From Macrolepiota albuminosa (lineage: Eukaryota > Basidiomycota > Agaricomycetes > Agaricales > Agaricaceae): 64,000 bases of DNA. Under the pieces are notes generated by a model. It was not told the DNA's origin, did not search any database, and was given only the letters and a program-made list of their open reading frames with translations. Each line of letters begins with the position of its first letter. Position 1 is the first letter of the stretch. The DNA lies in contig JAMWFC010000028.1 of assembly GCA_027475525.1 (NCBI GenBank), forward strand, positions 918,831 through 982,830, given 5' to 3'. Of the stretch, positions 22,158-32,987 are shown piece after piece. A program made the translations under genes and the position numbers.

Positions 22158-22199
22158 CAATCCATGCCTCTAAGAATCAATTTCTTATTAGTGGTACCA

Positions 22200-22988
22200 C
22201 AAATGTATTGGAATACTTAAGTCACAGCAATCATGTGAGTTATTCTAGGTGCATCAAGATGCTGAGACAGAACAGAAACTGCATACAAGATATTGGGACA
22301 TGTCATTACAGTGGCATACATCAGTGAACTAATCATTTCACAGTAACAAGTTTTCTCTGCAGGCAGGAAGAGCATTGGAGATGCTGATGAAGAGTCAGAT
22401 GAGAAGTCAGCTCCAGCTTCTATTAGTGTGACTGCAATGTGAGATTTGTTCGAAGCAAAATGTTTAATAATCTGTTCAATATATGCCTGCTGCCTGAGAG
22501 AGATGGTATGTTCATTTATGTCCTGAGTAAAGCTAACTCCAAGGAGGCAGTTGATCACTCCAAAATCAACAATCTTGAATTACTTGCTAAGCTGTTTCTT
22601 GATGAGAGATGTAGCTTCAGTAGAGTTGCCAATGATGGTGAAGTTATTGATGCCAACTGCAACAATTGTATGGCTATTGCCATCAACTTTGAAGAATACT
22701 GCAACATTAGCCTAGCAAGCTGAATAGCCAAGGTTTGTAAAAGTTGCATAAACTTCTATGTTATTATTGACACTACTAACTCATTCCACTCCTGTGGCAT
22801 GCATAGGTTGTATGCTCATTGCACTTCTGGTCAAGGCACTAGTCAATTCCATAGTGATCATGTGCTCTCCACAGTTTCCACTATACTACTTACCTTGTCC
22901 TTGACAAGGTCCTCTACCTTCACTTGCTTGTATGGGCCGTTGCTAGCATGGCATGTCCGAGATCTATTTGTTGACATTGCTTTATACA
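22200..22988 (-). pseudogene. Ty1/copia reverse transcriptase fragment
   Basis: Minus-strand reading gives the C-terminal half of a copia RT: CLLGVSFTQDINEHTISL, QQAYIEQIIKHFA, AEKTCYCEMISSLMYA and NILYAVSVLSQHL, ending at TNKKLILRGMDW near 22,165. In the catalytic box the expected VDD reads INN (VGINNFTIIG), so both metal-binding Asp are lost. Further CpG loss and a stop (AVT-stop-VF) show that it is dead. Upstream sequence to about 22,988 is frame-broken copia coding DNA. Confidence 0.8.
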
Positions 22989-24085
22989 GGCCCTAGGAAG
23001 CTCCCAAGAAACCTTGTCCGCAAAATAACAGATTTGAGGCAAAATTTTAACCAAATGTAAGTCCCAACTCTGTGGATTTGAGGCCTCTGATCATGCAAAC
23101 TTTGTCCATAATATTGTGGATTTGAGGCCCTGCTGGATGAAATTTTTGAGATTTTGACAACAAAATTCTGAGCATTCAAGGCAATCTGATTTATGTATCA
23201 ACTTGTTACATGTGTAATAGCACAAAAAATTGCATCATTGCTCCAATAATCCTCACCTCAGTAATTTTCAGTATGCCTGATGAGGCAAAAACATGGGAAG
23301 CTCTCTTGCATAGGGTGTGAGGAAGGCGGCACATTTGCAATATTGAAATCAAGTCTTGCAGAGTATCTCGCCCCCCTCTCTGATGCACTGCCACATCTGA
23401 GCCAGAGAAATGTGACTGCTGTCCATCCACTGCTATGTGGATCATACATTATCATGCAGACAGAATGGCATACCTATATCAGACAAGTTCTTGACATATA
23501 TAAAAAGGGTGAGAGTTTGAGGTATGGCTCTGTTGATAGCTCAACAACACTGGAGAGCCTATCCTGGTTGTCACTTCGTGTCTATCTTCCTCTCAGGGTG
23601 GTGAGACATAATAATCATCCTCTTACTAATATTTATATGTTTTTTCATAATGCTGGATCCACCAATTCTGATGAAGAAAGTGATGAGGATACAGACACCA
23701 CCAGGCCTGAGTTCACATGTAGTATCAACGGAAAGAAGTTCCATCTCCATATGCATGCCCACATTGACAACATCATCTTTAACCTTGCATGCCCTTGTTG
23801 GCAATAATGTAAAATTAAAACCTATTCTTGCCAAGGCACCTGTTCTGATCCAGGTGGTAAGCTATCTAGTAATTAGAGATATGCTAGCTATAGCTCAGTT
23901 GTGTGATATTGGTGCCAATGTTGTGCAAACAGAAAAAAAAAGGAAAAAAAAGAGAATTTCCTTTTTAAGATATATGTTTTGCATGAATTGTCCGTTATTG
24001 TGGATTTGAGGCCCCAAAAATTGCAGATTTGAGGCCAAGATATGGGAAATTTCTAAACAAGGTTTCTTGGGAGCTTCTCAGGGCC
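22989..24085 (+). mobile_element. DNA transposon with 29-bp terminal inverted repeats
   Basis: The ends GGCCCTAGGAAGCTCCCAAG (22,989) and CTTGGGAGCTTCTCAGGGCC (ending 24,085) are inverted over 29 bp (22,989-23,017 and 24,057-24,085) with one or two mismatches. Inside, near both ends, the motif GTGGATTTGAGGC or CAGATTTGAGGC occurs at least five times, as transposase-binding subterminal repeats do. One open frame (23,280-23,807) is inside. No transposase motif is recognised and the target duplication is unclear. Confidence 0.65.
23280..23807 (+). CDS. Unknown protein in the inverted-repeat element
   Basis: 175 codons from the first ATG in this frame; a possible earlier start (MPDEAKTWEALL) lies near 23,273 in another frame. 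The protein has a hydrophobic, helix-rich first half (AEYLAPLSDALPHL, VHPLLCGSYIIM), an acidic cluster (DEESDEDTDT, about residue 130) and a His-rich end (HLHMHAHIDN). No catalytic motif is visible and I do not recognise the family. It may be part of a spliced gene or a passenger. Confidence 0.35.
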   Translation: MRQKHGKLSCIGCEEGGTFAILKSSLAEYLAPLSDALPHLSQRNVTAVHPLLCGSYIIMQTEWHTYIRQVLDIYKKGESLRYGSVDSSTTLESLSWLSLRVYLPLRVVRHNNHPLTNIYMFFHNAGSTNSDEESDEDTDTTRPEFTCSINGKKFHLHMHAHIDNIIFNLACPCWQ

Positions 24086-24787
24086 TTTTTATACTGATAT
24101 AGTCTACTGCTTATATAAGCATCTGCACAGAGGATGCTGCTTACACAATTTAGATAAACAAATAGTCTAATAAATCACATGACAACAAAAATTGAAGACA
24201 TTTTTTGCACACTGACATAGACTATTCATATGACAGTAAAAATTGAAGACAATATTCACACACTAACACAGGCTATTGCTTACTAAGTGTCTGGACATAC
24301 TATTGCTTACACAAGCATCTGGCAGTCCAGTGAATCACATGGCAAAAATTGAAGACATTTTTCGCACACTAACACAGGCTACTGCTTACTAAGTGTCCGG
24401 ATCTACTATTGCTTACACAAGCATCTGGCAGTCCAATGAATCACATGACAGCAAAAATCGAAGACATTTTTTGCACAAGCATTTGGCAGTCCAGTGAATC
24501 ACATGACAGCAAAAATTGAAGACATTTTTTGCACACTGACACAGGCTACTGCTTACTAAGTGTCTGGACCTACTATTGCTTACACAAGCATCTGACAGTC
24601 CAATGAATCACATGATGGCAAAAATTGAAGACATTTTTCGCATACTGACACAGGCAAGTGTCTGGACCTACTACTGCTTACTAAGTGTCTGGACCTACTA
24701 TTGCTTACACAAGCATCTGACAGTCCAATGAATCATATGACGGCAAAAATTGAAGACATTTTTCGCACACTGACACAGGCTACTGCT

Positions 24788-24941
24788 TACTAAATGTCCG
24801 GACCTACTACTGCTTACTAAGTGTCTGGACCTACTATTGCTTATACAAGCATCTGACAGTCCAATACTAAATGTCCGGACCTACTACTGCTTACTAAGTG
24901 TCTGGACCTACTATTGCTTATACAAGCATCTGACAGTCCAA
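24788..24941. repeat. 77-bp exact tandem duplication 3
   Basis: TACTAAATGTCCGG at 24,788 and 24,865, out of phase with the 109-bp satellite unit. Confidence 0.85.
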
Positions 24942-24999
24942 TAAATCACATGATGGCAAAAATTGAAGACATTTTTCGCACACTGCTTACTAAGTGTCT

Positions 25000-25153
25000 G
25001 GACCTACTACTGCTTACTAAGTGTCTGGACCTACTATTGCTTACACAAGCATCTGACAGTCCAATGAATCACATGAGGACCTACTACTGCTTACTAAGTG
25101 TCTGGACCTACTATTGCTTACACAAGCATCTGACAGTCCAATGAATCACATGA
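25000..25153. repeat. 77-bp exact tandem duplication 4
   Basis: GGACCTACTACTGC at 25,000 and 25,077, again out of phase with the satellite unit. Confidence 0.85.
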
Positions 25154-26310
25154 TAGTAAAAATTGAAGACATTTTTCGCACACTGACACAGGCTACTGCT
25201 TACTAAATGTCCAGACCTACTACTGCTTACTAAGTGTCTGGACCTACTATTGCTTATACAAGCATCTGACAGTCCAATGAATCACATGACAGCAAAAATT
25301 GAAGACATTTTTTGCACACTGACACAGGCTACTGCTTACTAAATGTCCGGACCTACTACTGCTTACTAAGTGTCTGGACCTACTATTGCTTATACAAGCA
25401 TCTGACAGTCCAATGAATCACATGATGGCAAAAATTGAAGACATTTTTTGCACACTGCTTACTAAGTGTCTGGACCTACTATTGCTTACACAAGCATCTG
25501 ACAGTCCAATGAATCACATGATGGTAAAAATTGAAGACATTTTTCGCACACTGACACAGGCTACTGCTTCCTAAATGTCCAGACCTACTATTGCTTACAC
25601 AAGCATCTGGCAGTTCAATAAATCACATGACAGCAAAAATCAAAGACATTTTTTGCACAAGCATTTGACAGTCCAGTAAATTACATGACAGCAAAAATCG
25701 AAGACATTTTTCCCATACTGACACAGGCTACTGCTTATTAAGTGTCTGGACCTACTATTGCTTACACAAGCATCTGGCAGTCCAATGAATTACATGACGG
25801 CAAAAATTGAAGACATTTTTTGCACACTAACACAGGCTACTGCTTACTAAGTGTCCAGATCTACTATTGCTTACACAAGCATCTGGCAGTCCAATAAATC
25901 ACATGACAGCAAAAATCAAAGACATTTTTTGCATAAGCATCTGGCAGTCCAGTAAATCACATGACAGCAAAAATCGAAGACATTTTTCATACACTGACAC
26001 AGGCTACTGCTTACTAAGTGGCAGTCCAATAAATCACATGACAGCAAAAATCGAAGACATTTTTCGCACAAGCATCTGACAGTCCAATGAATCACATGAC
26101 GGCAAAAATTGAAGACATTTTTCACATACTAATACAGGCTGCTGCTTACACAAGCAATTCAGATAGATGAACAGTCTGATAAATCACATGACAGCAAAAA
26201 TCAAAGACATTTTTCCCACACACCTACCTCAGCCTCAGGACAAAAATCAACAACAACAATCAAAATCACATGACAGCAAAAATTGAAGACATTTTTCCCA
26301 CACATAGTCT

Positions 26311-26646
26311 GCTGCACAGAAAAACCTCGATCTATTCTAGATCTCGGAACCTAAGAGCTAGTTGGCTGGTACTCTAACAACTCTGTCAAGTGTTTGTCAT
26401 GCATTTTCCTTCATTGAGTAGCCTGATCTGGCTTTCTAACACTTTCTACAGCCTTGTCTAGCTGCTTCTCCATCTTCAGAGTTCTCTGAAACTCTTCCTC
26501 TGGCATCAGGATTGCCAGCAAGTTTGCCAGTAGAATATTTAGTGGGACTTCTTCATTCTCTACCTCCTGCACTGTTGCTCTCTTGCAACCATCTAGTCAG
26601 TTGCAATTGTTGCAACATTTCTCTGTTGCACAATAGTGCCATAGGC
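26311..26646 (-). other. Flank of the old gypsy, possible coding relic
   Basis: On the minus strand about 55 codons stay open (NILLANLLAILMPEEEF, then KMEKQLDKAVESV), a helical, charged segment I cannot assign. The rest shows no feature. Confidence 0.3.
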
Positions 26647-27389
26647 TATCAGGTTCTGCTGAGTTGGGAGCTTTCCCAGAAAGCAATGCCCTTACAAGGC
26701 AGACTTGATCTACATGTACTTAGGTGTCTGAAACTCCAAACCATGTTCCGGAGTTCAAGACATGAAACAGGGGATTTTCAGTGGCAGAGACTTAGTCCAG
26801 AGATTGGAGAAGTCCAAAAAGGGTTAAGGTATTAAGGTCAAGTCAAGAACTGGAGGTTCTAAGATGAGACTGGGATTACTAAACTTATGTCATGAAGTGC
26901 ATACCAATTTCAAGAGCATGCGTGTTAGTCAAGTGTGCCAGTCAAAGCATGCTAGTTAAAGCATGCTGGTCAATGTATACCAGTCAATCAAAGAGCATGC
27001 AAACAATCAGTGTAATATCTAGGATGTCTGAGACCATCTCAGGAGTTAATGGATAGCAGCAGGTAGAAGGAGAGCTGTGTCTTGAGAATTGCACATGTGG
27101 AATGCGTGATCAATTAATGCAGAGAAAACACCATGATGTGTGATGTGTGATAGCCAGGGTGATTGGCATGATCTGATTGTTAATTGTAGGGTGACAGCTG
27201 TGATGGCAGGTGATTTCAGGGTCTGTGATGCAGGGCTGCTAGAAGGCATGTATGATGGCAGTGTTTGATGCAAGTAATAGTGGTATTGGTGGTTGTAATG
27301 GCAGGAGCTGTGTTATAGGGTTAGTGAGAAGATCTTGGATAGGATTCTGGAGGTATCCTGGGGTAGTCCCTAGTAGAGAGGTTGTGACA
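26647..27389 (-). repeat. 3' LTR of the old gypsy (743 bp)
   Basis: On the plus strand TATCAGGTTCTGCTG to GGTTGTGACA; the complement starts TGTCACAACC after the polypurine tract. The expected terminal CA/TG at the far end is changed (TGTCAG to TATCAG). A younger copy is at 18,555-19,294. Confidence 0.8.
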
Positions 27390-27548
27390 TTACCCCTTCC
27401 TCAATGCCAAGACCCTCCAACATGCATGTTGTCAGTAGTCTGGCCCAGGGGTCCAAGCATGGGAGCCAGAGTCCTATGTCCTGACATGTAGTGAAAAAAA
27501 ATTTGACCATCAATTCTAACTATATTGTGCATGCTATCTCATTTTCTG

Positions 27549-29082
27549 ATGCCACCTCCTACTAACAAAGTCAAACCCTGGATTGCATGAGAGGCCCAGG
27601 ATGCCAAATACTGGCACCAACTTGACCAAGAGTGCATGGTGGCAGTTGCATGATAGCAGTTGCCTATTATGATTGACTTCTCTTTTTCAGAGCAACAAAA
27701 TACTTCTATGCCAGAGACAGATCCAAGCCATCCTCTAAAGGCAGGCATGTCCTGCTCCTCTAGGCCAGTTTCTGAGGTGGGTTCCAATCTTAGGCCTGCT
27801 CCCAGTCTTTGGCCAGCCTCTGAGGCAAGGCTCAGCCATGAGTTTGCCCCTACAGCAGGGCTCAGCTGTTCTGCACCCAATTTTGCACAGATGACAGTCC
27901 AGCCCTGTCTCCATCCCCCACTGCATCTCCATCTTGTTATCTATTGTGCTCATTGATCTGGAATGGCTCCAGTGATCATATTGGTAGTTTTAAAGAACTT
28001 GCACATTCTGTTGGTGGGTGCAATGCAGGAGGTGTTTGAGCAGGCCCTGAAGAGGCCTAGAGGGCCACCCATCTACAAGTGGTGTATCAGCAATAGACTA
28101 GTAAGTGGCCACATATTTCTTGGATTGCTGCTGACATTAATCAGTGCGTGCACTGTGCTTGCTAGGTAGTGCCATGTGTTTTTATGGCTCCAAGCCCCTT
28201 GTCCTGGAAAGATTTGTCAGTATGTGAGGCATGTTGTCTAAACCACAAGTGGTGCTCTGTTTTGGCCTTGTAGAAGGTGCACTGCATATTGTGAGAGCAG
28301 AAGTGGCCATTGGAATGGATGACCTAGAAGATGGAGGTGGAGGAGAGAAATTGGGTCATGGAGCCAGAGAAGGGGTTGTTGGGAGAGTCTGTGGAGGTTT
28401 TGACCAGCGTCATGCCAGCCAGTGAGGTCCCAGCAGCAGTGACAGACAGGGGGTCTGGGAGGAGTCTGGAGAGAGTTATCTGGGTAGGGGGTCAGGGTTG
28501 TCTGATGTCACACACTGGATGACTTGGGCTGGTATGAGCAGGAAGAAGTGAGGCAGGCATCTGGATAAGAGGAAGCAGTGAGCATTGTCTAGCCCCTTCC
28601 TAGGACTGTTGAAGAAGCTGCATCTGCCCTCAGAAACCCCTTCCTCAGCCTCCTTTCTATGTCTATCTCTAGCGGTATTTTTTCCATCATTGAGACAACT
28701 GCTGGACATTGATGTGGGAGTTCTGCAGGAGCATCTGCAGTGGGCCAAGCAAGAGAGGAGAAGCTTGCCAACCAGCACCAGGTGATGGTGGAGCACCTTC
28801 AGAGAGTTCATGTGTCCTTGACACACAGCAAGGAGGTGGCAAGGCAGGAGGCAGCAGTCCAGAAATAGGTGGAAGAGAACAAAGGAGCAGTGCTCTGAGA
28901 GCTGGAGGTGGTGTGGATTGCTCAAAAGGCATTAGAGGTGGAACAGGACATGTTGCAGGCCTGGTTAGAGCAGGAGATGGAGTGCCTGGAACAGAACCTC
29001 CTGAGTCATGAGTTGTTGGTGGTGTTGTTGCAGGATGTTGTGGTTGCTCATATAGCCTTTTTAAGTGAATGTATCCTGCTCT
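27549..29082 (+). pseudogene. Antisense Zn-cluster/coiled-coil gene of the old gypsy, decayed
   Basis: The gene lies antisense to its element between the 3' LTR and the chromodomain. It starts near 27,549 (MPPPTNKVKPWIA, then a stop) and has an exon opening EQQNTSMPETDPSH after a polypyrimidine-CAG site near 27,690. An intron at 28,101-28,144 (GTAAGT to ATCAG, 44 bp) is followed at once by the first cysteine of a CX2CX6C-X15-CX2CX6C cluster (28,145-28,250: CVHC ... VCEACCLNHKWC). The C-terminal part (about 28,730-29,060) is a long charged coiled coil (ANQHQVMVEHLQRV, EVEQDMLQAWLEQEME). Several TAG/TGA stops and frameshifts show decay. Same position and plan as the intact-looking gene at 41,148-43,461. 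Confidence 0.55.
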
Positions 29083-29300
29083 TCTGATGTGCTTGTACTT
29101 ACATCTCCAGGCTGGGTCTGGGAGCATCAATTGCTCTTGGATGGTTGGCTGGCAGGACTGGAGAAGCAGAAGAGAGAAAATAAGGGAGGTCCAGAGGCTC
29201 CTCATTAGCTGGACTTCTTGTTCTTCTTGGCACTATTGCAGTATCTATAATATAAATAATGTAGCATAGTAACAAAAATGTATATACTTGTTGTAAGCTA

Positions 29301-29454
29301 GAAGTGTGTTTTCAATATAAGAGCAGCCCCAAAGAACTGGTGGGCATGCATGCAGGACTGATAACAGAAGTCTCTTAGAAGTGTGTTTTCAATATAAGAG
29401 CAGCCCCAAAGAACTGGTGGGCATGCATGCAGGACTGATAACAGAAGTCTCTAG
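29301..29454. repeat. 77-bp exact tandem duplication 5
   Basis: GAAGTGTGTTTTC at 29,301 and 29,378, in the non-coding part of the old gypsy. Confidence 0.9.
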
Positions 29455-29649
29455 CACATATTTCCCTGGACACTATCACAGAGAGAACAGCTCATGGAAT
29501 TTGAAAATATTAGAAAGAATAGAATGTGGAAATAAGAAAATAAGAAATAAGAAATATATGCAGAAGTTGAATTCCTACTGAGCCCAGAGGCAGTTATGCC
29601 CGCTATTGCCATCTGTGAGTTCTGTGCCCAGAGGTGTTCTTCAGACACC

Positions 29650-30426
29650 AGCATATGAAATCCTGGAGCTTGTTAAAGGCCCCTTTGAGGTTGCAGTGTG
29701 GCTCCCAAGTGTTGTCTTCTGGGCTGTATCCCTTCCATTGCACAAGGAAGTGGGGTTGTCCACAAATGTTCTAGGAGTCAAGGATGTCCTTAACTTTGTA
29801 GTGGTATTCATCCTTGACTTTGACTGGAGGAGGAGGTTCAGAGCACCACTCAGAAAAAAGGTCCAGAGGGCATTGCTCCAGGAGATAGACATGGAAGACT
29901 AGGTGCAGGCCCTTGAGCCCTAGAGGAAGTTCAATCTTGTAGATGTGAAATGAGACCTTCTTCAAAATCTTGAATGAGCTGAGGCATTTGTGATCAAGTT
30001 TTGGGGAGAGCTGGCAGATGTGGAGATGGCATCAATCTAACTATACCTTTGTCCCAGAGGCCTAGTTAGGGGTGTCCTCTCATTTCTGGTCAGTGTGTTT
30101 CACATAGGCCTTATTTGTGATGTCAATCTCTTCCTAGAGGAACTTGTAGAGGGACTGGAGATCCTGGGCAACTTCATGAATGGCATGTGATGGGATGTTC
30201 TGAAGCAAGAGGATCAGCCAGGAGTAGTACTCTTTGTTGGCAAAGAAGGATGATACACTAGTGGTGGAGTGTGGTGTATTGTTGTAGGTGAACTTGGCTA
30301 GGGAGAGCTCAGCATGCCAGTTGTCCTGCAAGTAATTGACATATAGCTGGAGATACTGCTTGAGAGATTGGTTGACTCTTTTGGTTTGGCCATCAGGTTC
30401 CAGGTAGTAGGTGGTAGATGCAGCCT
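29650..30426 (-). pseudogene. Integrase C-terminus and chromodomain of the old gypsy
   Basis: Minus strand: TTYYLEPDGQTKRVNQSL (catalytic Glu region, E changed to K), NWHAELSLAKFTYNNTPHS, LSPKLDHKCLSSFKI, GLKGLHLVFHVYLLEQ, then a chromodomain readable in two frames ([20 protein letters not shown], about 29,665-29,760). Frameshifts and stops are frequent, and most changes are C-to-T on one strand or the other. Confidence 0.8.
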
Positions 30427-32987
30427 AACGATCTCCCTCAGGTAGATCCACGACAGCTCCTTAGCTGTCAGCGTAGTTCGCACCGGTATGAGGTGCACCA
30501 TGCTCGTCATGCGGCATATGACTACCCAGAGGTAATCGAACCCTCTGGACTCGGGAAAGGGACCTACAAAGTCCATTCCGATTGAGTCCCAGGGTTTCAC
30601 CGGCACGGGTAGCTGGTGTAGCTTCCCGGGAGGGGATCCAGGGGGCAACTTTGCCCTCTGACACGCTGTGCATGACGCGCAAAACTTAGTCACTTCTTGG
30701 GCCATACGTGGCCACCAGTACCATCTCCGGATGTAGCCCAACGTCCGGGCAGCACCAAAGTGCCCCACCAGGGCATGGGCCTGGTCCAAGACCCACGTAA
30801 CAATGGCACGCGTATGGGGGAGGCATACCACTGCCACCCCTTGACGGTTCTCCGTCGTGATGAGTCCACCAGGCTCATGCCTGAACCGAGGATGGTCGTC
30901 AGGATTGGCGATTATCTCGGCAAAGAGAGAATCATCGCCATAGTCCTGCACCACCTCCTGCCGGAAGTCGTCATTGACCAGGCTAGGAGGCTGGGATGAA
31001 GGCAATTCGCCTTTGAGCATCTCCGCAAGCGTAATGGGTACATCGTGGCGCTCGTGCTCCCTAGTGGACGCTGGGTCCACGGCTTCATGCTCCTTGAGCA
31101 ACTGGGCGGCTACGTCCCGTTCTTCACGCTGCTCTCTGAGGCGAGTGCTTCGCCTCCGTTCATCATCATGCATAGCGCGTACTTCCAGGACATGCTCCCT
31201 GAGCTCCTGGTATCGGTGGAGAGGTAAATCCTCTCCATCAGGGTCTATGCGGCAGTCTGCCTGCACATACTCATGAGGCTCGTGAGCCTCCCCGACTACA
31301 TCACTCTCAAAGTAGCGCGACAAGCAGTCTGCCACTTTGTTGAGTTCACCTTTAACATAGGTGATGTCGAACTGGTATCTCAACATGTAGTCTATCCACC
31401 GTCGCTGGCGCGGCGACAAGTTCACCTGAGTTTTAAAGAACTCAAGGGCCTTGTGGTCCGTTATGATGTGGATGGGGTATCCCATCAGCTTATCCTCCCA
31501 CTTGAGGAGAGCCTCGAGTATGGCAAGAGTCTCCAACTCGTGCACCGCATAGTTTTGCTGGGCCGTCGTAAACTTCTTCGACATGAACCCTGCTGGGCGG
31601 CACGTCTGCCAGCTGCTTCCCTGGCTGTACATAGCTCCGACGCCTGTCTTGGACGCGTTGCAAATGAGCCATATAGGCTCGTCCCGTCTAGGGTCGATTG
31701 GTCGAATCACCGGAGTCTTTGTACAGATCCGTTTGACCATCTCGAAGCACCGCTGGTGCAACGGCCTCCAATTGAACGGTGACCCATTCTGCGTCATGGC
31801 CATAAGTGGCCCAGTATAGGCTGTGACATCGGGCAAGAAGCTCGATATGTAGTTGACAAGGCCAACGAATTGTTGGATGTCATTGTAGTTTCGGGGCGTG
31901 CGCCACTCCCAAATACGATCGAGCTTGTCCTGATCAGGGTGGATACCCCGCTCGTCTATGACATGCCCTAGGCAGTCTATACTCTGAGCGTAGAGCTCAC
32001 ATTTTTTCCACTTCAAGTACAACTTGTACTTGCACAGTCGTTCGAATACGACTCTGAGGTGCTGCTCATGCTCCTCCATGGTATCCGAGTAGATGAATAT
32101 GTCATCTAAGTAGACGTGCATGAAACGTCCTATTACGTCTCGGAAGATAGAGGTCATTAGCCTCTGGAAAGTTGCTGGAGCATTGCAGTCTCCAATCTGC
32201 ATTATATTGCTCGTGAATGTACCCATGATCGACGCAAATATGGTCTTGGGTACGTCCTCGGTGTGAATGCGCACCTGCTCGTACGTGTCAGTAAGGTCAA
32301 TCTTCGAGCGATACTTCGCCCGAGCCACGTCTTCCCGGATCACCTCTTGATCTGGTAAAGGAGTTACATCCTTTATGGTATTGTCATTGCGCTGATGCGC
32401 ATCAAGAGCTGTTCGAAGGGTTCCATCCTTCTTCGGGATGCACAATAATGGTGCAGCTTGAGCGGTGGTGCATGGGGACCACCATTGAGCATTCAAATAG
32501 CGATTAGTCTTATCGTGTAGTTGCTCCTGGAGGGCGTGGCGGTGGTGCATGGGGACCACCATTGAGCATTCAAATAGCGATTAGTCTTATCGTGTAGTTG
32601 CTCCTGGAGGGCGTGCGGACAGCGCGGCAAGTGGTACTTATACTGCTTGTTCTCGTCTATGAGATTAATCTCATGGTTCACCTCCTGCCATGGCGGGAGC
32701 TCCTCCTTGGTCCCATTGACCATGTCGGCAAATTCTTCTTGCCATTGCTGATGCAACCGAGGAATATCTTCCTCATGAAGGCTTGTCGCCTTCTGTTTCC
32801 CCTTCATGCGTACCAGGGGAAGTACTTCCACCGTCTCTGAGGGTGGCCGAGGCGGCGGTGCATACTGCTCGCGCATTGCGAGCACCCGATTGACACTGTC
32901 ATCAGGTATATGTAGTCTCAGCGGAGCACCCGCTGCCGCTGCCTTATAGGCCACGAGGCTTTTCCCCTCACATACAAGTGAGTACGC
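30427..32987 (-). pseudogene. Young minus-strand gypsy (element B): RT, RNase H, integrase start
   Basis: Minus strand reading: linker and RT (LCIPKKDGTLRT, KIDLTDTYEQVRI, GDCNAPATFQRLM, catalytic YLDDIFIYSD), RNase H (LICNASKTGVGAM with Asp changed to Asn, ELETLAILEALLKWE, ITDHKALEFFK, DCLSRYFESD), a charged spacer, then the integrase zinc finger (HALVGHFG with CASCTACQRAK) and the first catalytic Asp (GMDFVGPFPES). At 30,427 it stops after EIVRL and continues as a different gypsy, without the second catalytic Asp region. One 77-bp duplication (32,462) breaks the frame. At 32,988 the gene is interrupted by the 11.58-kb element and continues at 44,569. Confidence 0.85.
32462..32615. repeat. 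77-bp exact tandem duplication 6
   Basis: GCGGTGGTGCATGG at 32,462 and 32,539, inside the RT gene of element B; it shifts the frame by two bases. Confidence 0.9.

Larger units (their letters stand above)
24100..26310. repeat. Minisatellite array, unit about 109 bp
   Basis: About 20 units share CACATGAYRGCAAAAATYGAAGACATTTTT, CACACTGACACAGGCTACTGCTTAC, TAAGTGTCTGGACCTACTATTGCTTACACAAGCATCTGRCAGTCCA in that order (key blocks only). Shorter variants of about 57 bp drop the middle block. Two of the window's 77-bp exact duplications (24,788 and 25,000) lie inside. Open frames here are repeat translations, not genes. Confidence 0.9.
26647..30426 (-). mobile_element. Old Ty3/gypsy element, CpG-poor, 3' part only
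   Basis: In minus direction it has the end of integrase and a chromodomain (30,426-29,650), a long region carrying an antisense gene (29,082-27,549), a polypurine tract (complement of TTACCCCTTCCTCAA at 27,390-27,404) and a 743-bp 3' LTR (27,389-26,647). Nearly all CpG is gone. The left part (gag to mid-integrase) is missing: at 30,426 the sequence switches to a different, CpG-rich gypsy. Confidence 0.8.

Noticed and set aside
24100..26310. CRISPR-like array
   Set aside because: Units are long, contiguous and variable without unique spacers, and the context is a fungal genome. It is a minisatellite.
28476..29205. Minus-strand open frames of 149 and 172 codons
   Set aside because: They are shadows of the decayed plus-strand antisense gene with its coiled coil.
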